A stretch of DNA of 64,000 nucleotides from contig NZ_CP061336.1 in assembly GCF_005473905.2 (NCBI RefSeq), positions 2,658,501-2,722,500 on the forward strand, in the 5' to 3' direction. This DNA is from Ruminiclostridium herbifermentans (GTDB lineage: Bacteria > Bacillota > Clostridia > Acetivibrionales > DSM-1351). The position numbers and the translations under genes were made by a program. This document shows positions 25,743 to 36,296 of the stretch, piece after piece. The stretch's first letter is position 1. Every line of letters starts with the position of its first letter. The notes below the pieces were generated by a model. It saw only the letters and a program-made list of their open reading frames with translations, ran no database searches and was not told where the DNA came from.

Positions 25743-28565
25743 ATGAAAAAATTAGTAAAACTTACAGCCTTTCTTTTTATGTTGATATTAAGTTCAACAT
25801 TTGCATATGCAAACACAAGCCCTGTATCAGGTGTTAAAATCAATGGAGAAAATGTTAAATTCAACTATCCCCCCTTCAAAGTTAGTGATACTATTTTTGT
25901 TCCAATAGCAGAAATAGCTGATATTTTAGGCTATGATTATAAATGGGATAGTACAAAAAGAACTGTGACATGCAGAAATAGTAACAAAAATATTATATTT
26001 AACTTATTTAGTAAAACAATAACAGTTAATGAAGAACATCATGTTCTTAAACTATCACCAATTATTATTAATAATAAGTTCTACATTCCTGATGAGGCTT
26101 TGGATATAGCATATGGAATAAAATCCTACTGGGATAAAAGTGATAATGTTTTCCATATAAATATTTTAAACGATCTATCTATTACAGGAAATAATAATAA
26201 TATTGCAATAGGTTATGAAAATATTCTTTACATAGATAAACGGTACGGATTAAGCAAAATAAATGACAGTATCAACGATGCTAACAAGCTATTTGAGGAG
26301 AATCGTTTTTCTCCAGCTATAAAAGCCTATGAAAATATTCTAAAAAATATATCAAGTACCAAAAATCCTGAGGAATATATTCTAGTAAAATTCAATATAG
26401 GAAATGCATATACAAAGCTTTCTCAATACAATAACAATGAGGATAACCTTAAGAAGGCAATAATTGTATATGAGGAAGCCTTAAAAATATGTTCTGAAGA
26501 AAAATATACAAATATGTATTTTTCTATTCAAAATGGTTTGGGTGTTGCATATTTATATCTTTCAACAGTAAGAGATGCACATACAAATATTCCTAATGCA
26601 CTAATTTGCTTTGAGAAAGCTTTAAAAGCCAGAAATATTGACCCTTTACAAAAATCCGAGGTTCAGAAAAATCTTGGATATGCATATTATTCTCTTTCAA
26701 ATGTAAAAGATAAAACAGAAAACCTTAATAAAGGCTTAGAATATTGTAATGAAGCTTTAAAAATTTATACTCTTGAAAGCTATCCTTCACAGTATTCAGC
26801 TGTTCAAAAAATAATAGGTATGATATATTCAAGCTTGTCTGAAATAAGTAATTATCAAGAATTTGTCACTAATATTAATAAATCAATATTAGCCTTTAAC
26901 CAAGCACAATTGGGGTATAAAAAAATTGATGATTCTGTAAACTATACACTCATTAATCTTAATTTAAGTACAAGCCATATACAGTTATTTAGTAAGGAAG
27001 GAACTGAAAGCTACGCCTTAAAAGCATTAGAATTTTGTGAAGAAGCACTTAGTTTTTTTACCATTGAGCAGTATCCTAATTACTATGCTGATACAAATAT
27101 AATACTATCTAATGTCTATAGAAATCTATTTGTCATGTCTGACTCACCTGATAATCTTTTAAAAGCAATTGCTTTACGTGAGGAAGTCTTAAAGATTTAT
27201 AGTATGGAAAATTACCCATTACATTTTTCAGATGTACAAATGAGTTTAGGTAAAATGTATGTTCAATTGTCTACCATTCGTAATTCTGAAGAAAACTTAA
27301 AGAAAGCTTCTAATGCTTATAATAATGCTTTCAAAGTATATACTAATGATAAATATCCAATAAGTTCTTACGAAAATAAATATGACCTTGCAGATTGGTA
27401 TAGTAAGCTTTCTGATATTGAAGATGCTGCAGATAATCTTTCAAGAGCAATTCAGCTTTACATTGAGTTGCTTGATTTCTACACACTTGATATGTACCCC
27501 ACTAAATATGCAAGTATTTATTTCAATTTATCTTTTGCATACACAAAATTAGCAAATTATAGGGATTATCAAGAAAATAATTTAAAAGCTATTAATGCTG
27601 CTAATGAATCTCTAAAGGTATTTAAGATAGATACATTTCCTCTAGATTATGCAAAAGTTCAAAATTCTTTAGCTTGCTCTTATTCTGGATTGGGCCTTAT
27701 AACAGGAGATTTAAATTATATAAGAAAATCCTTTAGTGCTTATGAACAAGCATTAAAAGTATATACCTTTGAGCAATTCCCACAAAGCTATGCAATAATA
27801 AATACCAATCTAGGTTACTCGTACTATTTCTATGCCGGTCTAAGCCAAGATAGTATTTATTATCAGAAATCAATAAACGCTAATTTTGAAGCTCTTAAAG
27901 TTTTTACTCCTGAAACATACCCTTTAAAATATGCTTTATGTCAATGCCAGCTAGGAAACTCCTATACAAATTTATCAGCATACATTAATGTAAAAGAAAA
28001 TCTATATAGAGCCATAAAAGCATATGAAGAAGCTATTAATATATTTAATAAGGAAGATTATTATTCAGAGTTAGCAAAAACAAAATTGGGCCTAGCATTT
28101 GCTTATACTAAGCTTGCAAATTTGGAATCAAATAAAGAAATGTTTGAAAAAGCCATTGCTCTAAATGAGGAAGCTTCACAAACTATCACTTATAAAAGTT
28201 CACCCCAAGACTATTATTCATCACAAATATCTTTAGGACAGCTATATTACTATCTATCAAATTATTCTGATAAAGAATACAATCTTACTAAATCAATTAG
28301 TATACTTAATAGTGTAGTCAATTTGGGAGTGGAGGAAGATGGTTCTTACCAATATGCCACCATTCAATATATCCTTGGTATTTCATATAAAGAACTAGCT
28401 GAAATAAAGGACAAAGAGGCAAATCAGAAAAAAGCATTAGAATGTTTTAATAATTCACTTAAATATAAAACTAATATAATAGAGCGTGAAACAATCGAGA
28501 AATATATAGATGAGATAGCAAAAAGTTGTACCATATACTCAAAGTCTCCTACTTCTGTACAGTAG
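25743..28565 (+). CDS. Large secreted copper-amine-oxidase-N/TPR protein
   Basis: 940 aa. The start is the ATG at 25743, with ATGGAGGTAACT as ribosome site. Signal peptide 1-23. The stalk-like domain (30-140) has DTIFVPIAEIADILGYDYKW and KFYIPDEALDIAYGIKSYW. The motif SITGNNNNIAIGYENILYID (about 146-165) matches the other two genes. About 14-15 TPR-like units of 45-50 residues follow, with a recurring phrase of the type ALKIYTLESYPSQYSAVQK. It is a long paralogue of the preceding gene, 120 bases downstream on the same strand. The repeated TPR solenoid suggests a binding scaffold on the outer face of the membrane. Confidence 0.85.
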   Translation: MKKLVKLTAFLFMLILSSTFAYANTSPVSGVKINGENVKFNYPPFKVSDTIFVPIAEIADILGYDYKWDSTKRTVTCRNSNKNIIFNLFSKTITVNEEHHVLKLSPIIINNKFYIPDEALDIAYGIKSYWDKSDNVFHINILNDLSITGNNNNIAIGYENILYIDKRYGLSKINDSINDANKLFEENRFSPAIKAYENILKNISSTKNPEEYILVKFNIGNAYTKLSQYNNNEDNLKKAIIVYEEALKICSEEKYTNMYFSIQNGLGVAYLYLSTVRDAHTNIPNALICFEKALKARNIDPLQKSEVQKNLGYAYYSLSNVKDKTENLNKGLEYCNEALKIYTLESYPSQYSAVQKIIGMIYSSLSEISNYQEFVTNINKSILAFNQAQLGYKKIDDSVNYTLINLNLSTSHIQLFSKEGTESYALKALEFCEEALSFFTIEQYPNYYADTNIILSNVYRNLFVMSDSPDNLLKAIALREEVLKIYSMENYPLHFSDVQMSLGKMYVQLSTIRNSEENLKKASNAYNNAFKVYTNDKYPISSYENKYDLADWYSKLSDIEDAADNLSRAIQLYIELLDFYTLDMYPTKYASIYFNLSFAYTKLANYRDYQENNLKAINAANESLKVFKIDTFPLDYAKVQNSLACSYSGLGLITGDLNYIRKSFSAYEQALKVYTFEQFPQSYAIINTNLGYSYYFYAGLSQDSIYYQKSINANFEALKVFTPETYPLKYALCQCQLGNSYTNLSAYINVKENLYRAIKAYEEAINIFNKEDYYSELAKTKLGLAFAYTKLANLESNKEMFEKAIALNEEASQTITYKSSPQDYYSSQISLGQLYYYLSNYSDKEYNLTKSISILNSVVNLGVEEDGSYQYATIQYILGISYKELAEIKDKEANQKKALECFNNSLKYKTNIIERETIEKYIDEIAKSCTIYSKSPTSVQ

Positions 28566-28573
28566 GAGACTTT
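28541..28573 (+). terminator. Terminator overlapping the stop of the TPR gene
   Basis: AAAGTCTCCTAC pairs perfectly with GTAGGAGACTTT; the stop codon lies in the 3' arm. It could act in both directions, also serving the convergent GH30 gene. Confidence 0.75.
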
Positions 28574-28647
28574 GTCTTATAAACCCCTCTTACTAAATAT
28601 TTTAATCTAGTAATTATTTATTAAATACTATCTTAATAATAATTCTA

Positions 28648-30240
28648 CTAAACAGGCAGCTTGCTAATATTGCCAAGCAAGAACATCTTAACTGTTGCAA
28701 AGTCAATAGCATCTACACTTCCGTCATTATTAACATCAGCTAGCTTCATTCCATTCTTTCCTGGGAATGTGCTTATTTGACCCATAAGATATTGCTTGAT
28801 AATAGCAAAGTCGATAGCATCCACAATGTTATCACCATTAACATCTCCGTAAACCCCTGCATTAGTCTCTCCAACAAATGTAACAACTGATTTTGCTGGT
28901 ATTGTAGCTGTAAAGCTATTTCCGCTTATTGATATCTTTGAACCTGCAGCTAAATCTTGTGATGCAGAAGTTGTATATGGTATAACAGAATCAGCTTCAA
29001 AGCCTTGTAGATTATAGGATATAGATTGACTAGATGAACCATCATTCAAAGCAACTACTGCAAATTTTCCTGTCACTGGATCCTTGTACGCAGTTACATA
29101 AACACCTGACACTGGATTTTTGGTAGCGTCAAATCTAACCCATCCTGGTCTTACAAATCTTGAATACTGTCCAATGGTAAATAATCTTTTACCAACCTTG
29201 TAATTTTTTGAGTTCATGTCCATTTGTATTAGGCCTTCGCCGTTCCATGTTTTGTAGCACGCACCCCACCAATACATCCAAGCATTTCCTTGAGTTACAG
29301 TCATAAAATCATAGACCTGTTTTGCCCATTTCAAGCCATCATTAATTGTAAGATCATTACCATTCAAATCAGACACTTCTGTCATCCAAATTCCTTTTCC
29401 CTTTGCCTTAGTAGTTGGAAGTGTATTATAATAATTACCATAATTATGTACGCCCACAATATCTGTCCTTGTAACAGCAACAGGATCATTTAAGCAGTCT
29501 ACAGCATATGATTCATTAAATTGTGAGTTTTCGCTCATAACAACCTTTGCTGTTATACCTTCCTTATCAAAGGTAGGAACCAAATAGTCTTTCATAAATG
29601 TTTTGAACTGAGCAGCTGTCCATTTACATGAAGAGTACGAAGTTTCAAGGTCAGGTTCATTTTGAATTCCTATATGAGTAATCTCAATACCAAATTTTGA
29701 TTTGTAGTTTTTTATATTTTCTGCTAAATATGTAGCATAAGCCTGATACATATCTGATCTAAGAGATCCTCCTACAACTGAACCATTTGTTTTCATCCAT
29801 GCTGGTGGGCTCCATACTGTATAAAGCAATTTATCAACACCATATTCTTCCTGAATGGTTCTATACATAGGTATTTGGTCATCGTTTTTTTCATTCCAGT
29901 CCCAAGTATTAGCAGAAGGCTGCATAGTCTTGTTTGGTCCGTCCTGTGCACCTCCCCATGTACCGCCATCACCTAAAATTGAACGGAATATTGAAAAACC
30001 TGCTCCTTTTTCTGTTGAAAATAGTAAGTCGTATATTTCCTTTTGTTTAGTCTCTCCTAAAAGAGCAATGTTATTTGATTGATGAAAAGCTTCTGATACA
30101 CCAAAGCCATCAATAACTTGATACTCTTTGTTCCAATCAAGAGTAACTGTGGAAGCTGCATACAAATTTGTAGGTACTAGCATTGTTAATAGCAGCGTCA
30201 AAACAATAGCAAGACTGATTAAACGAGTTGTTTTTTTCAT
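28648..30240 (-). CDS. GH30 xylanase-like enzyme with dockerin (cellulosomal)
   Basis: 530 aa. Signal peptide 1-28. The GH30 (beta/alpha)8 domain with side beta-domain spans about 30-455: VIDGFGVSEAFHQ at the start, the acid/base Glu in HIGIQNEPDLETS near residue 185 and the nucleophile Glu in IWMTEVSDLNG near residue 285. The sequence most resembles glucuronoxylan-type GH30 xylanases. The C-terminal type I dockerin (about 467-530) has two Ca-binding repeats (GDVNGDNIVDAIDFAIIKQY; ADVNNDGSVDAIDFATVKMF) with Ala-Ile at the specificity sites, so the enzyme docks on a scaffoldin. CAGGGGGATTTCATT precedes the start. It lies downstream of the GH9 gene on the same strand. Confidence 0.9.
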   Translation of the reverse strand: MKKTTRLISLAIVLTLLLTMLVPTNLYAASTVTLDWNKEYQVIDGFGVSEAFHQSNNIALLGETKQKEIYDLLFSTEKGAGFSIFRSILGDGGTWGGAQDGPNKTMQPSANTWDWNEKNDDQIPMYRTIQEEYGVDKLLYTVWSPPAWMKTNGSVVGGSLRSDMYQAYATYLAENIKNYKSKFGIEITHIGIQNEPDLETSYSSCKWTAAQFKTFMKDYLVPTFDKEGITAKVVMSENSQFNESYAVDCLNDPVAVTRTDIVGVHNYGNYYNTLPTTKAKGKGIWMTEVSDLNGNDLTINDGLKWAKQVYDFMTVTQGNAWMYWWGACYKTWNGEGLIQMDMNSKNYKVGKRLFTIGQYSRFVRPGWVRFDATKNPVSGVYVTAYKDPVTGKFAVVALNDGSSSQSISYNLQGFEADSVIPYTTSASQDLAAGSKISISGNSFTATIPAKSVVTFVGETNAGVYGDVNGDNIVDAIDFAIIKQYLMGQISTFPGKNGMKLADVNNDGSVDAIDFATVKMFLLGNISKLPV

Positions 30241-30611
30241 AATGAAATCCCCCTGTTTAAATTATTAGTATTACTCAAAATTACTGCAATCCCCTGAAAT
30301 ATCAAATTAAATAATCTTTTGTTTATTAGCACACCTCATAATAAAAGTGTGGCTAATCAAAGGTACTAGCAATGCTTTCGCATTACACGCAACTTACTTT
30401 AAAATTTTTAGTCTGATTTCACCCCTTTATAATTTATTTAGGTTTATGGATACCTAGAATCCAAAGCTGTTTTGTTAATTCAATTAATAAATAAGCCGTT
30501 ACCAAAAGGAATATCTGTACATATTTTGAATAGATATTCCTTTTGATTTGCAATACACCAGATAAACTTGCTTTAATGCTTGTTTAAATTGACTATATAT
30601 TTAATTTTGTA
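30241..30611. other. Spacer between GH9 and GH30 genes
   Basis: 371 bases with the terminator at 30504-30544 and a weaker inverted repeat near 30328-30358 (TTAGC...GGCTAA). It presumably holds the GH30 promoter. Confidence 0.5.
30504..30544 (-). terminator. Terminator after the GH9 gene
   Basis: AAAAGGAATATCT pairs perfectly with AGATATTCCTTTT around a 15-base loop. Confidence 0.8.
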
Positions 30612-32813
30612 TTAAGATTTTTTAGGTAATGAATCAATATTTCCAATTAAGTAGCTTTTTAAAATTGCAAAGTCTATGGCATTAACTTCACCATCAACAT
30701 TTAAATCTGCTGCTGATAAGTTCACATTATCAGGCTTATCCCCTAATAGTATTTTTTTCAGCAATGCAAAGTCAATAGCATCAATGCTGTTATCTTCATT
30801 TAGGTCACCGTACTTAATTTCAGGTGTAGGTGTACCACCTTCTGGCTCTTCTCCCCATAAGAGTTTTCCATCGTCATATACAGGTATATATGGTGTTAAG
30901 CCTGCAAAAGAAGTAGCTTTGTAATCTGGTGGACCACTTAAATTCTGATAAGACCAGTCATTGTCATTTGAACCTATATTCATATCTTTATACTTTATTT
31001 GTACAGTGGCATCTTTTTCGCACATTTCCCACTCAGTAGGCATAATCCTTGTTCCAGTAAAATCTACAGTAAAGTAGTAGATATTATCTTTGTATTGCTT
31101 TAAACCAATCAGTTTTGCGCCCTGATGATCTAATAGCTTTAATTCAACATCATCTAAGCCTTTACCAGCCTCAAACAATTCTGAAAGATCCATATAATAA
31201 CGAACTGAAAGTTTATCTTTCATAGTAGGTGGCCATGCAGAACGGTTGTTAATCTGGAACATGATATTTGTTGTACCATAACCTTCATAAATTATCCATC
31301 CACGGCAGAAATACTCTACTATATCATCCTGAGGATCTCTAAAATCTTCAGGCTGTGGCCAATTTTCAAGAGGGTCTCCCCCATACATATCATACATTTT
31401 AGCTAATGAACCAACAAAACCTGCATTATAATCAGTTGCAACTTCATTGAGCATGTAATCCTTGATATCATCTTTCCAGCTGTCATCTGAGCCAGGTCCT
31501 CCAACTAATGCACCATATAGAATATGTCTATGGAAGCTAGGTGTTTCAAGCTGGCTTGTCCAAGAACCATGAGCAGTCCTATGATGTGGATGAACTGGTG
31601 CATTTTCACCAAATCCAACTACATAGCTACCGCCGCGTGGATTATCTCCTAATGCGTAGTTTACTTGTCTTTCAGCAAAATCATGGTATTTCTGTTTTTT
31701 AGATGGTGTACATACAGTATCATCATCAGACCATACAAATGCTAAAAAGGCTGCTGTTGTAGCATAACGTAAAGAACCCCACTGTGAAAGCCAAGCCAAA
31801 CCTCCTGGAGTATATGTAATACTTCCATCTGGCATCCAAGAATCTAAGTTCTTTTCAACAACCTTTATGTATTCAGGATCTTTTGTTAACTGTGCAAGCT
31901 TAAGTCCTGCACCGTAGCTAACATCATCCCAGCAGTGAGTATGTCCGCCTCCTAATTTTGTTGGTGGCAATAGTTCTTTAGCTTTATCAAGATAAGTAGA
32001 ATCATTAGTCTTTATGTACAGCCAAATAGCACCCCAAGCTAAATCATCAATATAACCGCCTGATGGATACAAAGTATCAAGAGGATTTTTTCCTCTATAT
32101 TTATCACCAAAAGCAAAACATTGCTTAGCATGTTTTAAACATTTTTCTGCATATTCTGGATCAGTTTTTTCAAAGATAAGAGATGCAATAGCTAAAGCTG
32201 CTGCTGTGGAACCTGCAACATCAGACCCTGGAGTTTGAGCATTAAGTACAAAGGATTTTCTGTCTGTCATATAATCCAGCATTTCATGTGGTACCCAAAC
32301 AGAGTGGTCAGACGCTTCATATCCACACATGTAATATAAAACTTCAGGACTTGGATTTGCTTTGATAAAGAAGTCAGTAGCCCATTTTATTTCATCTAAA
32401 ATGTCGTCTATTTGTCCTGACCTTTCAAAAGCATCACGATATTCATACACTGCCCATCCTAATTGACCTGCGGCATATGACATAGGGTGAGTAAATTTAA
32501 TACCATCTCCTGCGTCAGCCCAACCTCCTGTTAAATCCAGACCAACATCTTTGCCATCATCCATAGCAGCATCAGCTCGATAAGGCAAGATATAGTCATC
32601 AGGTAAGTCTCCAAGTCGATTGGCCTTGTAGAAAAGAATAGCTTTTTGCATTGCTTCACCATAATTGTAGTAAGAGCCTCCAGTACGTGGTGAGCTAGCA
32701 GATTGTGTTTCTGGAACATAAGCAAATAATGTCAACAACAAAGAAGTCACAAGTACTAAAGCTGTTGACCGGAAAAACTTCTTGTGTGAAATATCACATT
32801 TCATTTTCCCCAT
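30612..32813 (-). CDS. GH9 endoglucanase with CBM3c and dockerin (cellulosomal)
   Basis: 733 aa from the ATG at 32813, set by AAAAGGGGAGATAATAATT; upstream in-frame starts are not supported. Signal peptide about 1-38. The GH9 (alpha/alpha)6 domain covers about 45-485: [14 protein letters not shown] with the catalytic Asp pair, [12 protein letters not shown], and the proton-donor Glu in [16 protein letters not shown]3c follows at about 515-650 ([29 protein letters not shown]), the arrangement of processive endoglucanases such as Cel9G. The dockerin is at about 668-730 ([40 protein letters not shown]). It cuts cellulose outside the cell as part of the cellulosome. Confidence 0.93.
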   Translation of the reverse strand: MGKMKCDISHKKFFRSTALVLVTSLLLTLFAYVPETQSASSPRTGGSYYNYGEAMQKAILFYKANRLGDLPDDYILPYRADAAMDDGKDVGLDLTGGWADAGDGIKFTHPMSYAAGQLGWAVYEYRDAFERSGQIDDILDEIKWATDFFIKANPSPEVLYYMCGYEASDHSVWVPHEMLDYMTDRKSFVLNAQTPGSDVAGSTAAALAIASLIFEKTDPEYAEKCLKHAKQCFAFGDKYRGKNPLDTLYPSGGYIDDLAWGAIWLYIKTNDSTYLDKAKELLPPTKLGGGHTHCWDDVSYGAGLKLAQLTKDPEYIKVVEKNLDSWMPDGSITYTPGGLAWLSQWGSLRYATTAAFLAFVWSDDDTVCTPSKKQKYHDFAERQVNYALGDNPRGGSYVVGFGENAPVHPHHRTAHGSWTSQLETPSFHRHILYGALVGGPGSDDSWKDDIKDYMLNEVATDYNAGFVGSLAKMYDMYGGDPLENWPQPEDFRDPQDDIVEYFCRGWIIYEGYGTTNIMFQINNRSAWPPTMKDKLSVRYYMDLSELFEAGKGLDDVELKLLDHQGAKLIGLKQYKDNIYYFTVDFTGTRIMPTEWEMCEKDATVQIKYKDMNIGSNDNDWSYQNLSGPPDYKATSFAGLTPYIPVYDDGKLLWGEEPEGGTPTPEIKYGDLNEDNSIDAIDFALLKKILLGDKPDNVNLSAADLNVDGEVNAIDFAILKSYLIGNIDSLPKKS

Positions 32814-33744
32814 AATTATTATCTCCCCTTTTTTTATTTTATTTTTTATTGCAAAAATTGTATTATCATAGAAAACTTTGTTATTAAAAAACATAATTGT
32901 GTGAAAGCTTAACAAATTGACTTTAGTCATAATATTCTTCTACTGTAAATCATTATTAATTTACTATTTAATTATACAATGCAGCAGGAATTCTGTACAG
33001 GCCAATTTTACTGTATTTAAAGCTTCTTAGTAAAAAATGCCATAACATTAACCCAATTTAATTTCATAGAAAAATAATCTTTTTGATGACAATAATATCG
33101 TTAGAAAGCATGTCAAAAAAAGTATTTTTTCACGCTCTTATACTAACAAACTTATGTACTAAAAAGAGCAAAGCAAAAAATAGTATATGTTAGCAGTAAA
33201 CTACTTAAATAATACTCCTAAACAATATATGTATAGTTCTCTCCTAAAATTGACGTTGAAATAATTAAGGTGAAGAACAAGCACTTCCACCGACCGTATC
33301 ATCAAGACATCCTGTCTCGGGTCAATACTCACAGCTACTTACTTCCGCTGTATCGGCTACAATGTTTTTTCTTCACCCACTATTTCTAGCATCAATTTCT
33401 AACTGAACTTCTGAATTATATATTACTGCTTAGTACTATTTCTTAATAAGACATCGCAATACAAAAAATGTTGTTTTTAAGCATCCTCAAGCAAAGTAAG
33501 CAAGCAAAACTACTCTCTAATTATTTAGGCCAATCACACAGCATTAATAGTTTACTTGTCGTAAAGCCTACAGAATACCGGTTACAGGAACCACGATTGT
33601 GAATGTGTACAGCAGCAAAGCTACTTGTATGAATAATGCTAGTTTCTTGCACTTACAAATTCTAGCAATTTAATATCATTGATAATTATGAGTTACAAAA
33701 AGCTAGGTTAATATGTTATATAGTAATAACTGCTTCTACAGTTA
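32814..33744. other. Long intergenic region, 931 bases
   Basis: It contains the leader of the GH9 gene and the structured repeat at 33269-33377. The remainder is AT-rich, with no gene-like frame. Confidence 0.5.
33269..33377 (-). repeat. Structured repeat element, copy 1 (multi-hairpin RNA-like)
   Basis: On the minus strand, GGTGAAGAA at the 5' end pairs with TTCTTCACC at the 3' end. Inside are ACAGC/GCTGT, AGACA-GGA-TGTCT and GGTGGAAG/CTTCACC hairpins. A second copy at 50562-50673 keeps most of these stems, some with changed bases. The downstream flank (TATTTCTAGCATCAATTTCT) is shared too, and part of it recurs at 39239-39316. It may be a mobile non-autonomous element or a non-coding RNA. 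Confidence 0.7.
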
Positions 33745-35208
33745 TTACCACCCCATCATATTGCATTTTATAGCAGAAAAGTTGTTTTTACTTTCAAAGG
33801 ACATTGAAATTCCTTTTTCATGGAATCTTATTTCAAAAATCTCTTTTGTTGGAATTCTAGTAAACAGAGTTTCAAACCTGAAAGTATCTTCCTTTATCCA
33901 TGCACCTGCGCAAGATATATCATTATATTGCAGAAATACTTTTTTATCTTCTTTATTAAGACCTGCTTGATTGTCAATCCATTTTTGATAACCAATTTCT
34001 GCCGTATAACTCTCATTTCCTAATGTCATTGTAACTTTATTTGTATCAGCAAAATCAAAAATTATCTTTGTAAGCTTAATCGGGTTTTCAGATACTTCAT
34101 ATTCTCTTCTTGAAACTTTATCAGCTATTGGTGACGTTGCTTCTCCCGCCGGTGCTTTGTATATTAAGCTGGACAATTTCTCTTCTAAGGCCATCTGACT
34201 TTCTTTGTCTTCTGGAACTGTATCCTTTGAAATATCATCCTTCATTGCAGGTAATAATATATCCCATACACAGCTTAAAATAGTTTGAGTATCCTCTTCA
34301 CCTGACTGCATAGCTAATATTGCATCTTGATTTGGCATTACAATACAAAATTGTCCGAAAGCACCGTCTGCACGATAAACACCCTCTGGCTGACAACGCC
34401 AGAATTGATATCCATACCCTTGAATCCAGTCTTTAGGCCATTGGTCAGCAGTTTCTGGATTTGACAGAGACTCAATAACCTTTGATGACGCTTTTTTAAT
34501 CCATTCAGAATTTAAAAGTTGTTTTCCTTCCCATACTCCATTATTTAATAAGAACGTACCAAATTTAGCAACATCCTCTGTTTTTGCATTCAGACCAAAT
34601 CCCCCTGTACTTATACCTTTTGGGCATAATTCCCACCAGACATTAGAAATACCCAGAGGCTCAAATAGTCTAGGCTGTAAATAATCATATAAAGTTATCC
34701 CTGTAATTTTTTGAAGGATTGCTGACAGCATATAGGTTGCTGGAGTATTATAAACGAATATGCTTCCAGGTTCACAATCAACATATGAAGTCAAAAACAA
34801 ATATACCCAATCCTGGCCTTCTTTCATAATATCTGGCTCTACTGAATGACCAGTACACATATTCAGCAAATGCTTAATCTTCATTTTCTTCATGTTTTCA
34901 CATGGTTGGCATGGCAATTTGTCTTTAAAATAAGATACTACATAGTCTTCAACAGTGAGTAACCCTTCCTGAACAGCAAATCCAATTGCTATTGAGGTAA
35001 AGCTTTTGCTTAAGGAATAAAGTTCATGATTATATTCGGGCTTGAACGGTTTCCACCAGCCTTCAGCCACAACCTTGTTATGACGCATCAACATAAATGA
35101 ATGAATAGAGAGCTGCTTCTCTTCCAACACGTTAATAAAATTTAAAATAGCCTTTGGATCTACTCCCATTTCGTAAGGTTTTGCCCGTAGTAACTTCTTG
35201 TTTTCCAT
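33745..35208 (-). CDS. Serine hydrolase of the beta-lactamase/class C family
   Basis: 487 aa from the ATG at 35208 (AAAGGAGATTGATT upstream). The SxxK catalytic motif is in ELYSLSKSFTSIAIGF near residue 70, followed by the YxN-like YNTPATYML near residue 165 and GGFGLNAKTEDVAKFG. The last 170 residues form a separate C-terminal beta domain. There is no signal peptide, so it is cytosolic. The fold is shared by class C beta-lactamases, D,D-peptidases and esterases; a role as an esterase or peptidase is more likely than antibiotic resistance, but the substrate is unknown. Confidence 0.85.
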   Translation of the reverse strand: MENKKLLRAKPYEMGVDPKAILNFINVLEEKQLSIHSFMLMRHNKVVAEGWWKPFKPEYNHELYSLSKSFTSIAIGFAVQEGLLTVEDYVVSYFKDKLPCQPCENMKKMKIKHLLNMCTGHSVEPDIMKEGQDWVYLFLTSYVDCEPGSIFVYNTPATYMLSAILQKITGITLYDYLQPRLFEPLGISNVWWELCPKGISTGGFGLNAKTEDVAKFGTFLLNNGVWEGKQLLNSEWIKKASSKVIESLSNPETADQWPKDWIQGYGYQFWRCQPEGVYRADGAFGQFCIVMPNQDAILAMQSGEEDTQTILSCVWDILLPAMKDDISKDTVPEDKESQMALEEKLSSLIYKAPAGEATSPIADKVSRREYEVSENPIKLTKIIFDFADTNKVTMTLGNESYTAEIGYQKWIDNQAGLNKEDKKVFLQYNDISCAGAWIKEDTFRFETLFTRIPTKEIFEIRFHEKGISMSFESKNNFSAIKCNMMGW

Positions 35209-35462
35209 AATCAATCTCCTTTATATAATTTATTAAACTCATACTGTATTCCTAATAAAAAATCTCGTATTTCTGTTTTTATTCATTAAAATAACCCTAT
35301 GTAGCGGATATTAATGTAATTATTTATTATTTCCTTCAATAATCCTGTTACAAACATTAAAATACGATAAACACAAATAATACAGTCACCTGATTAACTT
35401 TTATACCTAACAATGCATGTTAACGAGGTGTCTAAAATTTTACCGTTTAAACTACTGGATAC

Positions 35463-35837
35463 CTAACATTTCAATGTTAACTCCCACCTCTCCCAAATAA
35501 TCAAAGCTATAGTCCCCGCCAAATAGCAGAGAATATCTTTTATATCAAAGGAAGTACCCATAATTGTGGCAGCAAATTTATTATCACGGAGGTTTAGTAT
35601 ATCTATAATTCGAAAATATTGTGCCATTTCAACAACAAAAGCAAAAAGGAATATGTATAAGGGCAAGTGCTTTATTGGTTTTCCAATAAAGGCCCTTATC
35701 ATTGTGTACAATAAAATTACCACCAAAAAATCACCAAAATATGGTCTAATAATTTTGTCATGCACAAATAAAGCAATTATAATTTCAATTATCAATAAGC
35801 AAATAAAAGCAAACAAATATTTCTTATTTATTTTCAC
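35463..35837 (-). CDS. DUF2809-like small membrane protein
   Basis: 124 aa with four hydrophobic helices. Recognisable parts are YLFAFICLLIIEIIIALFVH, RPYFGDFLVVILLYTMIRAF and GTSFDIKDILCYLAGTIALI, the pattern of DUF2809 membrane proteins. Function is unknown. It stands alone between the serine hydrolase and the thioesterase. Confidence 0.75.
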   Translation of the reverse strand: MKINKKYLFAFICLLIIEIIIALFVHDKIIRPYFGDFLVVILLYTMIRAFIGKPIKHLPLYIFLFAFVVEMAQYFRIIDILNLRDNKFAATIMGTSFDIKDILCYLAGTIALIIWERWELTLKC

Positions 35838-36296
35838 TATGCATCTCCTTTACAGCTTTTCTTGAAGTCAATTACTGTCGACTAAATATTAGATTTTATT
35901 GACAATTACCATATATATTGTATCACTTTTGCTCCCTTCAACACCATTTATTTTGAGCCAAAAAAACAAAATGTAATAAAATTATAATTATATAATTTTG
36001 CTCCGCCTTCTTAGCAGAAATTGCATATAAATAGATAGTTCTTTATAAATAATTATACGAATAATCTTGTGGATTAGAGTTCTAATGGACTTTTACCAGA
36101 ATAAGTTATCAAGTTAACTTCTTCTTTTCATTTCCTTCACTATATACAAATAATATTTTTGAGTTATAATATTAACAAGCATAATCATTAATAAAATAGT
36201 ATTAATATTTTAAGAAACAATAGACATAGTTCGTAAACGAGAATAAATTAATACTTTATACATATAAATTGCATCAATCTAAGGAGGTATAATTTA
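35838..36296. other. Intergenic stretch, 459 bases
   Basis: Divergent leader of the DUF2809 and thioesterase genes. No element recognised beyond the thioesterase ribosome site (AAGGAGGTATAATTT). Confidence 0.4.
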
